The notes under the pieces were generated by a model, which worked only from the letters and a program-made list of their open reading frames with translations, searched no databases and was not told the DNA's origin. This document shows positions 1-6,976 of a stretch of DNA of 31,685 bases, piece after piece. Origin of the DNA: Planktomarina sp. (GTDB taxonomy: Bacteria > Pseudomonadota > Alphaproteobacteria > Rhodobacterales > Rhodobacteraceae); assembly GCA_016780825.1 (NCBI GenBank), contig JADHLF010000031.1, positions 1 through 31,685 on the forward strand, given 5' to 3'. Position numbers and translations under genes: made by a program. The first letter of the stretch is position 1; every line of letters begins with the position of its first letter.

Positions 1-144
1 GCCTGGGCCTGCGCCTAAGATTGCGAATGCGCCTGCTAATGCGAATGCGACTACGACTGCGCCTGCGAATGAGCCTGCGAATACGGCTTCGAATGAGCCT
101 GTGAATACGGCTGCGAATACGGCTGCGAATACGGCTGCTTCTGC
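1..144. repeat. Degenerate hexamer/12-bp tandem repeat inside the membrane protein gene
   Basis: The segment is built from degenerate 6- and 12-base units. Three perfect tandem copies of gaatacggctgc occupy 103-138, and diverged versions continue to the left edge. It is coding (minus strand) and gives the tetrapeptide repeat of the membrane protein. The array probably continues beyond the window. Unit length is always a multiple of three, so copy-number change would keep the frame. Confidence 0.85.
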
Positions 145-705
145 GATATGTCCTGGTACAGCAAAGCCATCAGCGTAAATTGATCCCAAGAGACACATCC
201 CGGTGGCGAGGATCAACGATGGCCCGCGCCACCGGGATTTTGACGCTCCGGCAAAAAGGCAAACAAGGACCGAAGATCCCAGCCAGACCGCGGTAAATAT
301 CCGCGCCTGGGGCGGGCTGGCGGCAATCACCTCCTGACCGCCAAAATCAATCGCAGAGCCCCAGAGCCATTGGATTGTGATGGCCAAAATGGGATAGGCA
401 AGGGCGAGGGCCATAGTGGCGTTGAGCAGGCCAAAGCTCCAAGCCTTTTGCGCCGGGCCTTGCTGCGCCTCATGGGCAGAGAGCCGGGAGTCGAGCCAAT
501 CCAACCCGCGGCGCATCACCGAACGGTAGCGTTCCGCCGCGCGATCGTGGCGCAGCAGATCACGCCAAAATGCGCGATCACTTGGGTTATTTGCGGTTTT
601 GCGAAGTGCCGGTATTAACATCAAAACCATGAAACAGACAATCGGCCAGCCGAGCGCCCAGTGTTGGCTCAGGCTCCAATCCCACAGCTTTGAAAAAATT
701 TCCAT
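1..705 (-). CDS. Membrane protein with C-terminal Ala/Phe/Gly tetrapeptide repeat (partial, cut by left edge)
   Basis: The frame is open for 235 codons from an ATG at 705 to the window edge, so the C-terminus is missing. The N-terminus has a hydrophobic segment (about residues 18-33). A polar, Arg-rich stretch follows (about 34-90, including FWRDLLRHDRAAERYR), then hydrophobic segments at about 92-115, 135-152 and 163-180. From about residue 188 the protein becomes low-complexity, built from four-residue units such as AVFA and GSFA with Phe or a hydrophobic residue at fixed spacing; it is almost free of charge. This is probably an integral membrane protein whose tail forms repeated membrane-spanning material. 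The upstream ribosome site is weak (GGGGA). It lies 67 bases downstream of gcrA on the same strand and may be cotranscribed. I recognise no characterised family; function unknown. The ORF itself is well supported by length and composition. Confidence 0.75.
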   Translation of the reverse strand, partial: MEIFSKLWDWSLSQHWALGWPIVCFMVLMLIPALRKTANNPSDRAFWRDLLRHDRAAERYRSVMRRGLDWLDSRLSAHEAQQGPAQKAWSFGLLNATMALALAYPILAITIQWLWGSAIDFGGQEVIAASPPQARIFTAVWLGSSVLVCLFAGASKSRWRGPSLILATGMCLLGSIYADGFAVPGHIAEAAVFAAVFAAVFTGSFEAVFAGSFAGAVVVAFALAGAFAILGAGPG

Positions 706-772
706 GCAATCCCCACACTCAAAATTTTCTTTTCAGAATATCAAGAGGCTGGGGGATTTCAAGGGGGCTGGC

Positions 773-1342
773 TTACCGGCGGCGGTCGCGGCGGCTGGAC
801 ATGGGTTGGAAGGCCACCCCGACATGCGCTTCGCAATAGGGTTTGCCGGCCTTCACCGCCAGACCGCAGAACCAAAAATCCTCTGTCGCCGGATCACCGA
901 CCGGCCATTTGCAGGTTTTCTCGGTCAATTCCATCAGGCTGATCTTCTTGGCGGTCTTTTCCACTTCACTGACCTTGGCCAGGGCTTCCGGGCTGATCTC
1001 ATTGGCCGAAGGCTGCGGCGGCAGAGGCTGGCCGGCAGGAATGATCTTGCGCACCGCCGGCGGGGTGACCCGCATGGTTTCGGGCGCAGGCGCGGCCGGT
1101 TGTGGCGGCGCGGCTGGTGTTACGGGCGCGGCGGGCTTTGCCTTGGCCTGTGTCTTTGCCTTTTCCTTGGCGGCCGGCTTGGCCGTGGTCGAGGTCACAC
1201 GGTTGGACAGGCCCAAACGGTGCACTTTGCCGATCACCGCATTGCGGGTCACGCCGCCCAATTCCTTGGCGATCACACTGGCCGATTGGCCCTCGCCCCA
1301 CATTTTTTTCAGAACTTCGACGCGTTCATCAGTCCAGGACAT
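773..1342 (-). CDS. gcrA: GcrA family cell cycle regulator
   Basis: GcrA is an alphaproteobacterial transcription regulator that binds sigma-70 and DNA and, in Caulobacter, controls cell-cycle genes in step with GANTC methylation. The 189-residue product has the family layout. An N-terminal helix-turn-helix lies at residues 1-48 (starts MSWTDERVEVLKKMW; contains GVTRNAVIGKVHRLGLSNR). A long Ala/Pro/Lys-rich linker runs from about 50 to 130. The C-terminal sigma-interacting domain is at about 134-189, with CKWPVGDP, FWFCG and YCEAH. The ATG at 1342 is preferred over an in-frame GTG at 1345 because the upstream AAGGGGGGG stretch is then at usable spacing. The linker is long, so the protein is somewhat longer than the Caulobacter form. 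It is divergent from the ABC permease and followed by the repeat-tailed membrane protein. Family assignment is very secure. Confidence 0.95.
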   Translation of the reverse strand: MSWTDERVEVLKKMWGEGQSASVIAKELGGVTRNAVIGKVHRLGLSNRVTSTTAKPAAKEKAKTQAKAKPAAPVTPAAPPQPAAPAPETMRVTPPAVRKIIPAGQPLPPQPSANEISPEALAKVSEVEKTAKKISLMELTEKTCKWPVGDPATEDFWFCGLAVKAGKPYCEAHVGVAFQPMSSRRDRRR

Positions 1343-1446
1343 CACGCCCCCCCTTGAATTTCGTAGCCATACCGGGTGATACCCATGCAGCGTCCTACTT
1401 TAGGCTCAACTGAGGCTAAGGACAACCACCCAAGTGGAGATAAACT

Positions 1447-2250
1447 GTGGCAAATGTTTCTCAATTCGGCGTTAGACGCTTTGGACGGGTCAATTGGCTG
1501 GGCCTTTGGACGCTCATTCGCAGGGAGAATATGCGTTATTTGGCGATTTGGCAGCAGACAATTTTTGCGCCATTGATCACGGCAGGTTTGTTTCTATTGG
1601 TTTTTTCCATTGCCATCGGGCCCGGCCGCTCGGATGTTATGGGGTTTGACTATGTCAGCTTTCTGGCGCCGGGTTTGTTGATGATGACGGTGATACAAAA
1701 TTCTTTTGCCAATACGTCCTCTTCCATGCTTTCGGCGAAAGTCATGGGTTCCATTGTCGACACATTGATGCCGCCCCTGTCGCCTTTGGAGATGACCATT
1801 GGTTTCTTGGCGGGCGGAATTGGTCGCGGGTTGGTGATTGGCGCGGTGCTCTGTCTGTCGATGGGGCTGAGCCTCGGCATTTGGGTTGCCCATCCGCTGT
1901 GGACATTGGCCTTTTTGATTTTGGGTGGGATGTTCATGGGCGCGCTGGGGCTTTTGGGCGGCATTTATGCCTATAAGTTCGACCAGATGGCCGCGATCTC
2001 AAATTTTGTGATCACACCCTTGGCGTTCTTGTCTGGGACTTTTTATTCGATCCAAGCTTTGCCCTCAATGATGCAGCCACTGATCCATGTGAACCCGATG
2101 TTCTATATCATCGACGGAGGCCGCTATAGTGTTTTGGGCGTGTCAGATGGCAGCCCATGGTTGGCTTTGGCTGTGATTTGCGGGGCTAATATTTGTGCGG
2201 TTGGTTTGGCGTGGTTTTGGTTGGCACGGGGCTATCGGTTGAAATCTTAG
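1447..2250 (+). CDS. ABC-2 type transporter permease
   Basis: A 267-residue integral membrane protein of the ABC-2 permease family (DrrB/YadH-like). Such proteins form the membrane part of exporters for drugs, lipids or polysaccharides. About six hydrophobic segments are visible, with the family-like stretches FAPLITAGLFLLVFSIAIG, FLAPGLLMMTVIQNSFANTS and PLAFLSGTFYSIQALP followed by HVNPMFYIIDGGRYS near the C-terminus. The start is a GTG at 1447, supported by GGAG seven bases upstream; the ATG further in (MRYLAIWQQ) would drop the amphipathic N-terminal helix. No ATP-binding subunit lies next to it on either side, so the partner must be encoded elsewhere. Substrate unknown. Confidence 0.88.
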   Translation: MANVSQFGVRRFGRVNWLGLWTLIRRENMRYLAIWQQTIFAPLITAGLFLLVFSIAIGPGRSDVMGFDYVSFLAPGLLMMTVIQNSFANTSSSMLSAKVMGSIVDTLMPPLSPLEMTIGFLAGGIGRGLVIGAVLCLSMGLSLGIWVAHPLWTLAFLILGGMFMGALGLLGGIYAYKFDQMAAISNFVITPLAFLSGTFYSIQALPSMMQPLIHVNPMFYIIDGGRYSVLGVSDGSPWLALAVICGANICAVGLAWFWLARGYRLKS

Positions 2251-2278
2251 CTAGATTTGCCGCAGCGGATATTTGGAC

Positions 2279-2307
2279 TTTCCATGGCCGGGGGGCTTTG
2301 GTATGGT
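2279..2307 (+). promoter_or_regulatory. Candidate promoter of the argD leader
   Basis: A -35-like TTTCCA (2279-2284) and a -10-like TATGGT (2302-2307) are 17 bases apart. Transcription would begin around 2313-2315, essentially on the start codon of the leader peptide ORF at 2314, giving a leaderless or nearly leaderless upstream ORF. Match to consensus is partial (4 of 6 in each hexamer). Confidence 0.4.
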
Positions 2308-2313
2308 AAGGGC

Positions 2314-2358
2314 ATGAAAACGATGATTGAAATCACCTTGCGACGCCGACGTCGCTGA
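2314..2358 (+). CDS. Putative arginine leader peptide (MKTMIEITLRRRRR) upstream of argD
   Basis: A 14-codon ORF that ends in five consecutive Arg codons (CGA CGC CGA CGT CGC) followed by TGA, 102 bases upstream of the arginine biosynthesis gene argD. This is the layout of an amino-acid attenuator, in which ribosomes stalling on scarce charged tRNA change folding of the downstream RNA. The Arg codons themselves form a hairpin, GCGACG (2340-2345) with CGTCGC (2350-2355), which a stalled ribosome would cover. Two of the five codons are CGA. The function is inferred from codon content and position; the ORF and its codons are read directly. It is far too short to be found by ORF length alone. Confidence 0.7.
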   Translation: MKTMIEITLRRRRR

Positions 2359-2363
2359 TATGA

Positions 2364-2430
2364 CCGCTGCACCGCGGCCTGCCCCTCGTATTTCCGCGCT
2401 GCAAAGCGTATGTCTCACTCTTCGTTTTCT
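2364..2430 (+). promoter_or_regulatory. Candidate attenuator structures in the argD leader
   Basis: Downstream of the Arg-rich ORF, several stems compete. CCGC (2364-2367) can pair with GCGG (2374-2377). CGCGG (2373-2377) can pair with CCGCG (2394-2398). CGCT (2397-2400) can pair with AGCG (2405-2408) around a GCAA loop. Two CGCTGC copies (2365-2370 and 2397-2402) compete for the same AAAGCG partner. A pyrimidine-rich stretch with TTTT (2421-2430) follows and could serve as a weak intrinsic terminator tail. The exact fold cannot be settled by eye. Confidence 0.4.
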
Positions 2431-2460
2431 CTCTGCCCTCCTCGTTAGAAAGGTTTTCCG

Positions 2461-3639
2461 ATGATCCCGTCGATCCTGCCCACCTATAATCGCGCTCCGT
2501 TTTCGTTTGTCTCTGGCACAGGCAGCTGGTTGACCAGCGATGATGGTCGGCGATTTTTGGATCTGGGCGCTGGGATTGCGGTCAACAGCCTGGGGCATGC
2601 GCATCCGAAACTGGTGGCGGCGCTGACGGCGCAGGCGGGTCAATTGTGGCATACATCCAATTTGTACCATATTCCCGCGCAACAAAAACTCGCCGATCAG
2701 CTGGTGGAGCTCACCTTTGCCGACACGGTATTTTTTACCAATTCTGGGACAGAGTGCTGTGAGTTGGCCGTGAAAATGGCGCGCAAATATTTCTATGACA
2801 AGGGCCAGCCGGGGCGTGTGGAAATTATCGCCTTTGAGGGGGCGTTTCATGGGCGTTCTTCGGCAGGGATTGCAGCGGCTGGTTCGGAAAAGCTGACCAA
2901 AGGCTTTGGGCCTTTACTACCCGGTTTCGTGCACTTGCCATTTGCAAATCACGACGCGCTGCATGCGGCTGTCAGTGACAAAACCGCTGCCATACTTATT
3001 GAACCGATCCAGGGGGAGGGCGGGATCCGCCCCGTGCCGGATCATTGTTTGAAAGGTTTGCGCGATTTTTGCGACAGCCACGGGATCTTGCTGATTTTTG
3101 ATGAGGTGCAATGTGGTGTCGGGCGCACAGGGAAGTTGTTTGCCCATGAATGGGCAGGGATTGATCCCGATATCATGATGGTGGCCAAGGGTATTGGGGG
3201 CGGCTTCCCCATTGGCGCGGTTCTGGCGACCGAAGAGGCCGCAAGCGGAATGGGGGCAGGTACGCATGGCTCAACCTATGGCGGCAACCCTTTGGGCTGT
3301 GCGGTGGCAAGTGCTGTTTTGGATGAGGTCGCTGCTCCTGAGTTTTTGGCAGAGGTGAGCCGCAAAGCTGGGGCGCTGCGCCAAGGTCTTGAAGGGTTGG
3401 TCGCGCAATACCCGGATGTGTTTGACAGTGTGACCGGCGCGGGGTTGATGTTGGGTCTGAAATGCAAGGCGAGCAATATGGATGTGGTCACAGCCGGATA
3501 TGAGTGCGAGGTCTTAACCGTGCCTGCGGCCGATAATGTTGTGCGTGTGCTTCCGGCGTTGACCATCTCAAACGCGGAGATTGCCCAGGCGCTGGAGCGG
3601 TTAGACGCGGCGGCGCAAAAGGTTCAATCTGCGCAATGA
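2461..3639 (+). CDS. argD: Acetylornithine/succinyldiaminopimelate aminotransferase
   Basis: A PLP-dependent class III aminotransferase that makes N-acetylornithine in arginine biosynthesis, and often also serves lysine synthesis. The 392 residues match the family length. The N-terminus has NRAPFSFVSGTGSWL and GAGIAVNSLGHAHP. FTNSGTECCELAVKMARK and FEGAFHGRSS bind the cofactor phosphate and ring. FDEVQCGVGRTG carries the PLP-ring Asp, and the Lys in MMVAKGIGGGFPIGA forms the Schiff base. HGSTYGGNPLGCAVA is the usual late motif. AAAGG lies about seven bases before the ATG. argF follows after 71 bases. An Arg-codon-rich leader ORF lies upstream, suggesting control by arginyl-tRNA charging. Confidence 0.96.
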   Translation: MIPSILPTYNRAPFSFVSGTGSWLTSDDGRRFLDLGAGIAVNSLGHAHPKLVAALTAQAGQLWHTSNLYHIPAQQKLADQLVELTFADTVFFTNSGTECCELAVKMARKYFYDKGQPGRVEIIAFEGAFHGRSSAGIAAAGSEKLTKGFGPLLPGFVHLPFANHDALHAAVSDKTAAILIEPIQGEGGIRPVPDHCLKGLRDFCDSHGILLIFDEVQCGVGRTGKLFAHEWAGIDPDIMMVAKGIGGGFPIGAVLATEEAASGMGAGTHGSTYGGNPLGCAVASAVLDEVAAPEFLAEVSRKAGALRQGLEGLVAQYPDVFDSVTGAGLMLGLKCKASNMDVVTAGYECEVLTVPAADNVVRVLPALTISNAEIAQALERLDAAAQKVQSAQ

Positions 3640-3710
3640 ACAGCGCGGCTCTTCACATTGCGGCCCAGGGTGCAGCGTTGCATGCCGCCTGCCTATAGGA
3701 CAGTTTAAAG

Positions 3711-4634
3711 ATGCAGAATTTTCTCGATATTGATCAGGTGGATCCACAAAATTTGCGGGGCATTTTGGATGAGGCCGCGCGGATCAAAACGGCGCGTGTC
3801 GGCCTGTCCAAAGGCATGGTGGATCGTGAACGCCCCTTTGAGGGCAAGTTGGTGGCGTTGATTTTTGAAAAGCCATCCACGCGCACCCGCGTGAGCTTTG
3901 ATCTTGGCGTGCGGCAGATGGGCGGTCAGACCATGGTTTTATCTGGCAGCGAGATGCAGCTGGGTCATGGGGAAACCATCGCGGATACGGCACGGGTCCT
4001 GAGCCGCTATGTGGACATGATCATGATCCGCACTTTTGAGGAGGCAACCCTGTTGGAAATGGCCGAATATGCCAGCGTGCCGGTGATCAACGGCCTGACC
4101 AACCGCAGCCATCCATGTCAAATCATGGCTGATATCTTGACGTTTGAAGAGCATCGCGGCTCTATTCAGGGCAAGCGTGTGGTCTGGACCGGTGATGGCA
4201 ACAACGTCTGCGCCAGCTTCATCCATGCGGCCGGGCAATTTGGCTTTGATTTCGTTTTTGCGGGCCCAGCGACGTTGGATCCGGAGGCGGAATTCATTGA
4301 GGCGGCGCGGGCCAAAGGCGTGAAGATCGAGATACAGCGGGACGTGCATGAAGCGGTGCGCGGCGCGGATCTCTTGGTGACCGACACTTGGATCTCTATG
4401 CATGACAGCCAAACGGCGCGCGAGCGGCGCCACAACCAATTGCGCCCCTATCAGGTTAATGATGCGTTGATGGCGCTGGCCAAGCCGGATGCTCTTTTCA
4501 TGCATTGCTTGCCTGCGCACCGCAACGAGGAGGTGACAAGCTCTGTCATGGATGGCCCGCATTCGGTGGTCTTCGATGAGGCGGAAAACCGGTTGCATGC
4601 GCAAAAAGCGATTATGCGCTGGTGTCTAGACTAA
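3711..4634 (+). CDS. argF: Ornithine carbamoyltransferase
   Basis: Converts ornithine and carbamoyl phosphate to citrulline in arginine biosynthesis. At 307 residues it has the usual length. The carbamoyl-phosphate motif STRTR is at 56-60, and QMGGQTMVL and the HPCQ motif (NRSHPCQIMAD) follow. DTWISMHD occupies the ornithine-binding motif, with His where the textbook motif SMG has Gly; I recall the same variant in related alphaproteobacterial enzymes, so it is probably not a defect. HCLPAHR is near residue 265. AGGA lies about ten bases before the ATG. It is cotranscribed with argD by position, and the pair shares the Arg-rich leader ORF upstream. Confidence 0.96.
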   Translation: MQNFLDIDQVDPQNLRGILDEAARIKTARVGLSKGMVDRERPFEGKLVALIFEKPSTRTRVSFDLGVRQMGGQTMVLSGSEMQLGHGETIADTARVLSRYVDMIMIRTFEEATLLEMAEYASVPVINGLTNRSHPCQIMADILTFEEHRGSIQGKRVVWTGDGNNVCASFIHAAGQFGFDFVFAGPATLDPEAEFIEAARAKGVKIEIQRDVHEAVRGADLLVTDTWISMHDSQTARERRHNQLRPYQVNDALMALAKPDALFMHCLPAHRNEEVTSSVMDGPHSVVFDEAENRLHAQKAIMRWCLD

Positions 4635-4739
4635 ACATGCCGCTTGGTGCATGACTTTAGGAAAAATCCCTGCTTGGCTCTGGTTGTTTTTGGATTAAGG
4701 GTTAAGGAGAGAGGGACGTTTCTCATAGAGTGATCTTGC

Positions 4740-5534
4740 ATGTCCTTAAATATTGGATGTTTGGTTCGAAGATTTGATTGGATGGGGCGATGGCGCGCAC
4801 CGGCAGCTTTGGATTGGTTGGAGCGCCAGGGGTTTTCTGCGCAGTCGGAACAGGTTGACGAGGCGCACCCCGAATATTTCCAAGATTCTCATCAAATGGT
4901 TGTCTTCTCACAGAAGAGCCAAGAGATTTGGCTTGGTCTCGGCGTAAGTCATCTGTTTAATAAATTGTGCCAATCTCAAGAGTTTAAGGGCTTAGGTGAG
5001 GGGATCGCCATGGTTGCGGATGATGCCCATGGCTATTACGGCTTTCAAGAGTTCGCGCGCGGTGAGGCCGGTTGGGGCGCGCAGGTTACAACCTCCCCCG
5101 CCAGCATGTGGATGCGCCCCTCCTCAGACAGGATCGCAAGCCCCCAACGGGCCAAGGCGACCCAATCGGTCGCGGATCTTTTGGGTGCGCGGGTCTCGGT
5201 CATCGACGCCTGCGCGACAGCTCAGGGCGAGGACGCGGCCTGTGGCATCGCATGGCATGGGCAGATGCAAGATTGGGTCTTGGCGAGGATGGCTTCGGAT
5301 GGGAAGGCCTACCAGCAGATTGACGCTTCGAGTTTTTTGCCGACCGGGACTTTGTTTGAGGCGGTCGATCCTCCTGGCGGTTGGCCGCGCTATTGGCGGC
5401 AAGGGGATCTGTTTGCCGCGATGCAAGATCATTTGAGCCGGGCCTGGTGTGGCGTGGGGCTCAGCGAATTTACGCTCAATCATCCAATGCTGCGGGGCCC
5501 TTGCCTCGTGATTGAATTGACCGCGGAACCATAA
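4740..5534 (+). CDS. Hypothetical protein between argF and gnd
   Basis: A 264-residue soluble protein that I do not recognise. It has no signal peptide, membrane segment or repeat. It is Trp-rich (GRWRAPAALDWLERQGF near the N-terminus; WPRYWRQGDLF and DHLSRAWCGVGL near the C-terminus) and reads as a complete globular protein. Codon use resembles its neighbours, and the frame is open with no sign of breakage. The start is uncertain: no good ribosome site precedes the ATG at 4740, although GAG-rich sequence lies 15-35 bases upstream. It ends 28 bases before gnd and 105 bases after argF, so it could be cotranscribed with either. Confidence 0.75.
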   Translation: MSLNIGCLVRRFDWMGRWRAPAALDWLERQGFSAQSEQVDEAHPEYFQDSHQMVVFSQKSQEIWLGLGVSHLFNKLCQSQEFKGLGEGIAMVADDAHGYYGFQEFARGEAGWGAQVTTSPASMWMRPSSDRIASPQRAKATQSVADLLGARVSVIDACATAQGEDAACGIAWHGQMQDWVLARMASDGKAYQQIDASSFLPTGTLFEAVDPPGGWPRYWRQGDLFAAMQDHLSRAWCGVGLSEFTLNHPMLRGPCLVIELTAEP

Positions 5535-5562
5535 AAAAAGTGCCCCGGCGCTGGAGGTGAAG

Positions 5563-6972
5563 ATGACACAGGCACATATCGGTGTGATTGGGGTTGGAAC
5601 GATAGGCTCGGCGCTGGCGTTGAACTTCGCCGAAAAGGGCCAGGATGTCGCGCTTTGGAACCTTGAGCTGAGCGCGGTTGATCGGTTGATCGCCTCCGCT
5701 GGGGATCTGGCCGCTCGTTTGCAGCGCTGCGAGACCCTCGCCGATCTGGTGGCGGCGCTGCCTGCGCCGCGCGCCATTGTCCTAATGATCCCGGCAGGCG
5801 CAGCGGTGGATCAAACAATTGCCGCGCTTCGGCCATTGTTATCGGCGGGCGATACCATCATGGACGGCGGCAATTCAGATTTCCGCGATACGATGATCCG
5901 AACGAAAACTCTGGAAGAAGCGGGGCTGTCCTATTTAGGGATTGGTGTATCTGGCGGCGCGGAGGGCGCGCGGCGGGGCCCGTCCATGATGGTGGGAGGT
6001 ACAGGCTCTAGCTATCGCCGTATCGCGCCCATTCTGGAGGCGATTGCAGCCCACTATGACGGGGATCCCTGTGTGGCGCATTTGGGACCCGATGGGGCTG
6101 GGCATTTTGTGAAAACGGTTCACAATGGAATAGAATACGCCGACATGCAGATGATCGCCGAGGTTTACGGCATGATGCGCGATGGGGAAGGTCTTGCAGC
6201 CAGCGATATCGCGCCGGTCTTCCGCAGCTGGAACCGCGGGCCGCTGAAAAGCTATCTTATCGAAGTCACGGCAGAGGTCTTGGGCACCAAAGATCCGCAG
6301 ACGGGTGAGGATATGGTGGATGTGATCGCGGACCAAGCCGGGCAAAAGGGCACGGGCCGTTGGACCGTGATTGAAACGGTGCGCATGGGGCAGGCGGTGA
6401 GCATCATTGAGGCGGCGGTTGGCGCCCGGGTCATGAGTGCGCAAAAATCCACCCGCGCACGCGCCGCCAGACTTCTGGTGCCGGCCGGCACGGATGAGAT
6501 GATTCCAGTTTCAGAAGATGATTTGCAATCTGCCTTAATCGTTGGGCGCGTTTTGGCCTATGCCCAGGGGTTCGAAATTTTGGCGGCCGGCTCGATAGAA
6601 TTCAATTGGTCGTTAGATTTCGCCCGCATCGCAGAGATTTGGCGTGCCGGCTGTATCATTCGATCCGCTATGTTAAATGATATTGCCAAAGCATTTCGCA
6701 GCCCGAACCCGGCGGGTCATTTGGCCCTGTGCGACCAATTCATCCCCCTGCTGACCACCCATATCGCAGGGCTGCGCCGGGTGGTCTCTGCCGCTGCGCT
6801 CAAAGGGTTGCCTGTGCCCGCACTTGCCGCGGCTTTGAGTTGGTTTGACATGATCCGCCAAGAACGTGGACCCTCGGATTTGATCCAGGCGCAACGCGAT
6901 TACTTTGGCGCCCATTCCTTTGAACGTGTTGATGCCGAGGGATCGCATCATGGCCCTTGGCACGCAGGCTGA
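5563..6972 (+). CDS. gnd: 6-phosphogluconate dehydrogenase, decarboxylating
   Basis: Oxidises 6-phosphogluconate to ribulose 5-phosphate and CO2 with NAD(P)+ in the oxidative pentose phosphate pathway. The 469 residues match the long dimeric form. The Rossmann motif GVIGVGTIGSALA is at the N-terminus. MDGGNSDFRDT, GVSGGAEGARRGPSMMVGG and GHFVKTVHNGIEYADMQ carry the substrate and catalytic residues (Lys and Asn-Gly-Ile-Glu-Tyr). The C-terminus contains the all-helical dimer domain. The ATG at 5563 is chosen over a GTG at 5557 because GGAGG at 5553-5557 gives proper spacing only for the ATG. It converges with hrpB; the two stop codons are four bases apart, with no room for a separate terminator. 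Confidence 0.95.
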   Translation: MTQAHIGVIGVGTIGSALALNFAEKGQDVALWNLELSAVDRLIASAGDLAARLQRCETLADLVAALPAPRAIVLMIPAGAAVDQTIAALRPLLSAGDTIMDGGNSDFRDTMIRTKTLEEAGLSYLGIGVSGGAEGARRGPSMMVGGTGSSYRRIAPILEAIAAHYDGDPCVAHLGPDGAGHFVKTVHNGIEYADMQMIAEVYGMMRDGEGLAASDIAPVFRSWNRGPLKSYLIEVTAEVLGTKDPQTGEDMVDVIADQAGQKGTGRWTVIETVRMGQAVSIIEAAVGARVMSAQKSTRARAARLLVPAGTDEMIPVSEDDLQSALIVGRVLAYAQGFEILAAGSIEFNWSLDFARIAEIWRAGCIIRSAMLNDIAKAFRSPNPAGHLALCDQFIPLLTTHIAGLRRVVSAAALKGLPVPALAAALSWFDMIRQERGPSDLIQAQRDYFGAHSFERVDAEGSHHGPWHAG

Positions 6973-6976
6973 GCGT

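Noticed and set aside
1..144. Tandem repeat as a possible CRISPR array
   Set aside because: Units are 6-12 bases without spacers, and they encode a protein repeat in an open frame.
599..1413. Several plus-strand ORFs of up to 252 codons across gcrA
   Set aside because: They are antisense to gcrA, made of Gly/Arg/Ala-rich low-complexity sequence from its linker; GcrA on the minus strand is unmistakable.
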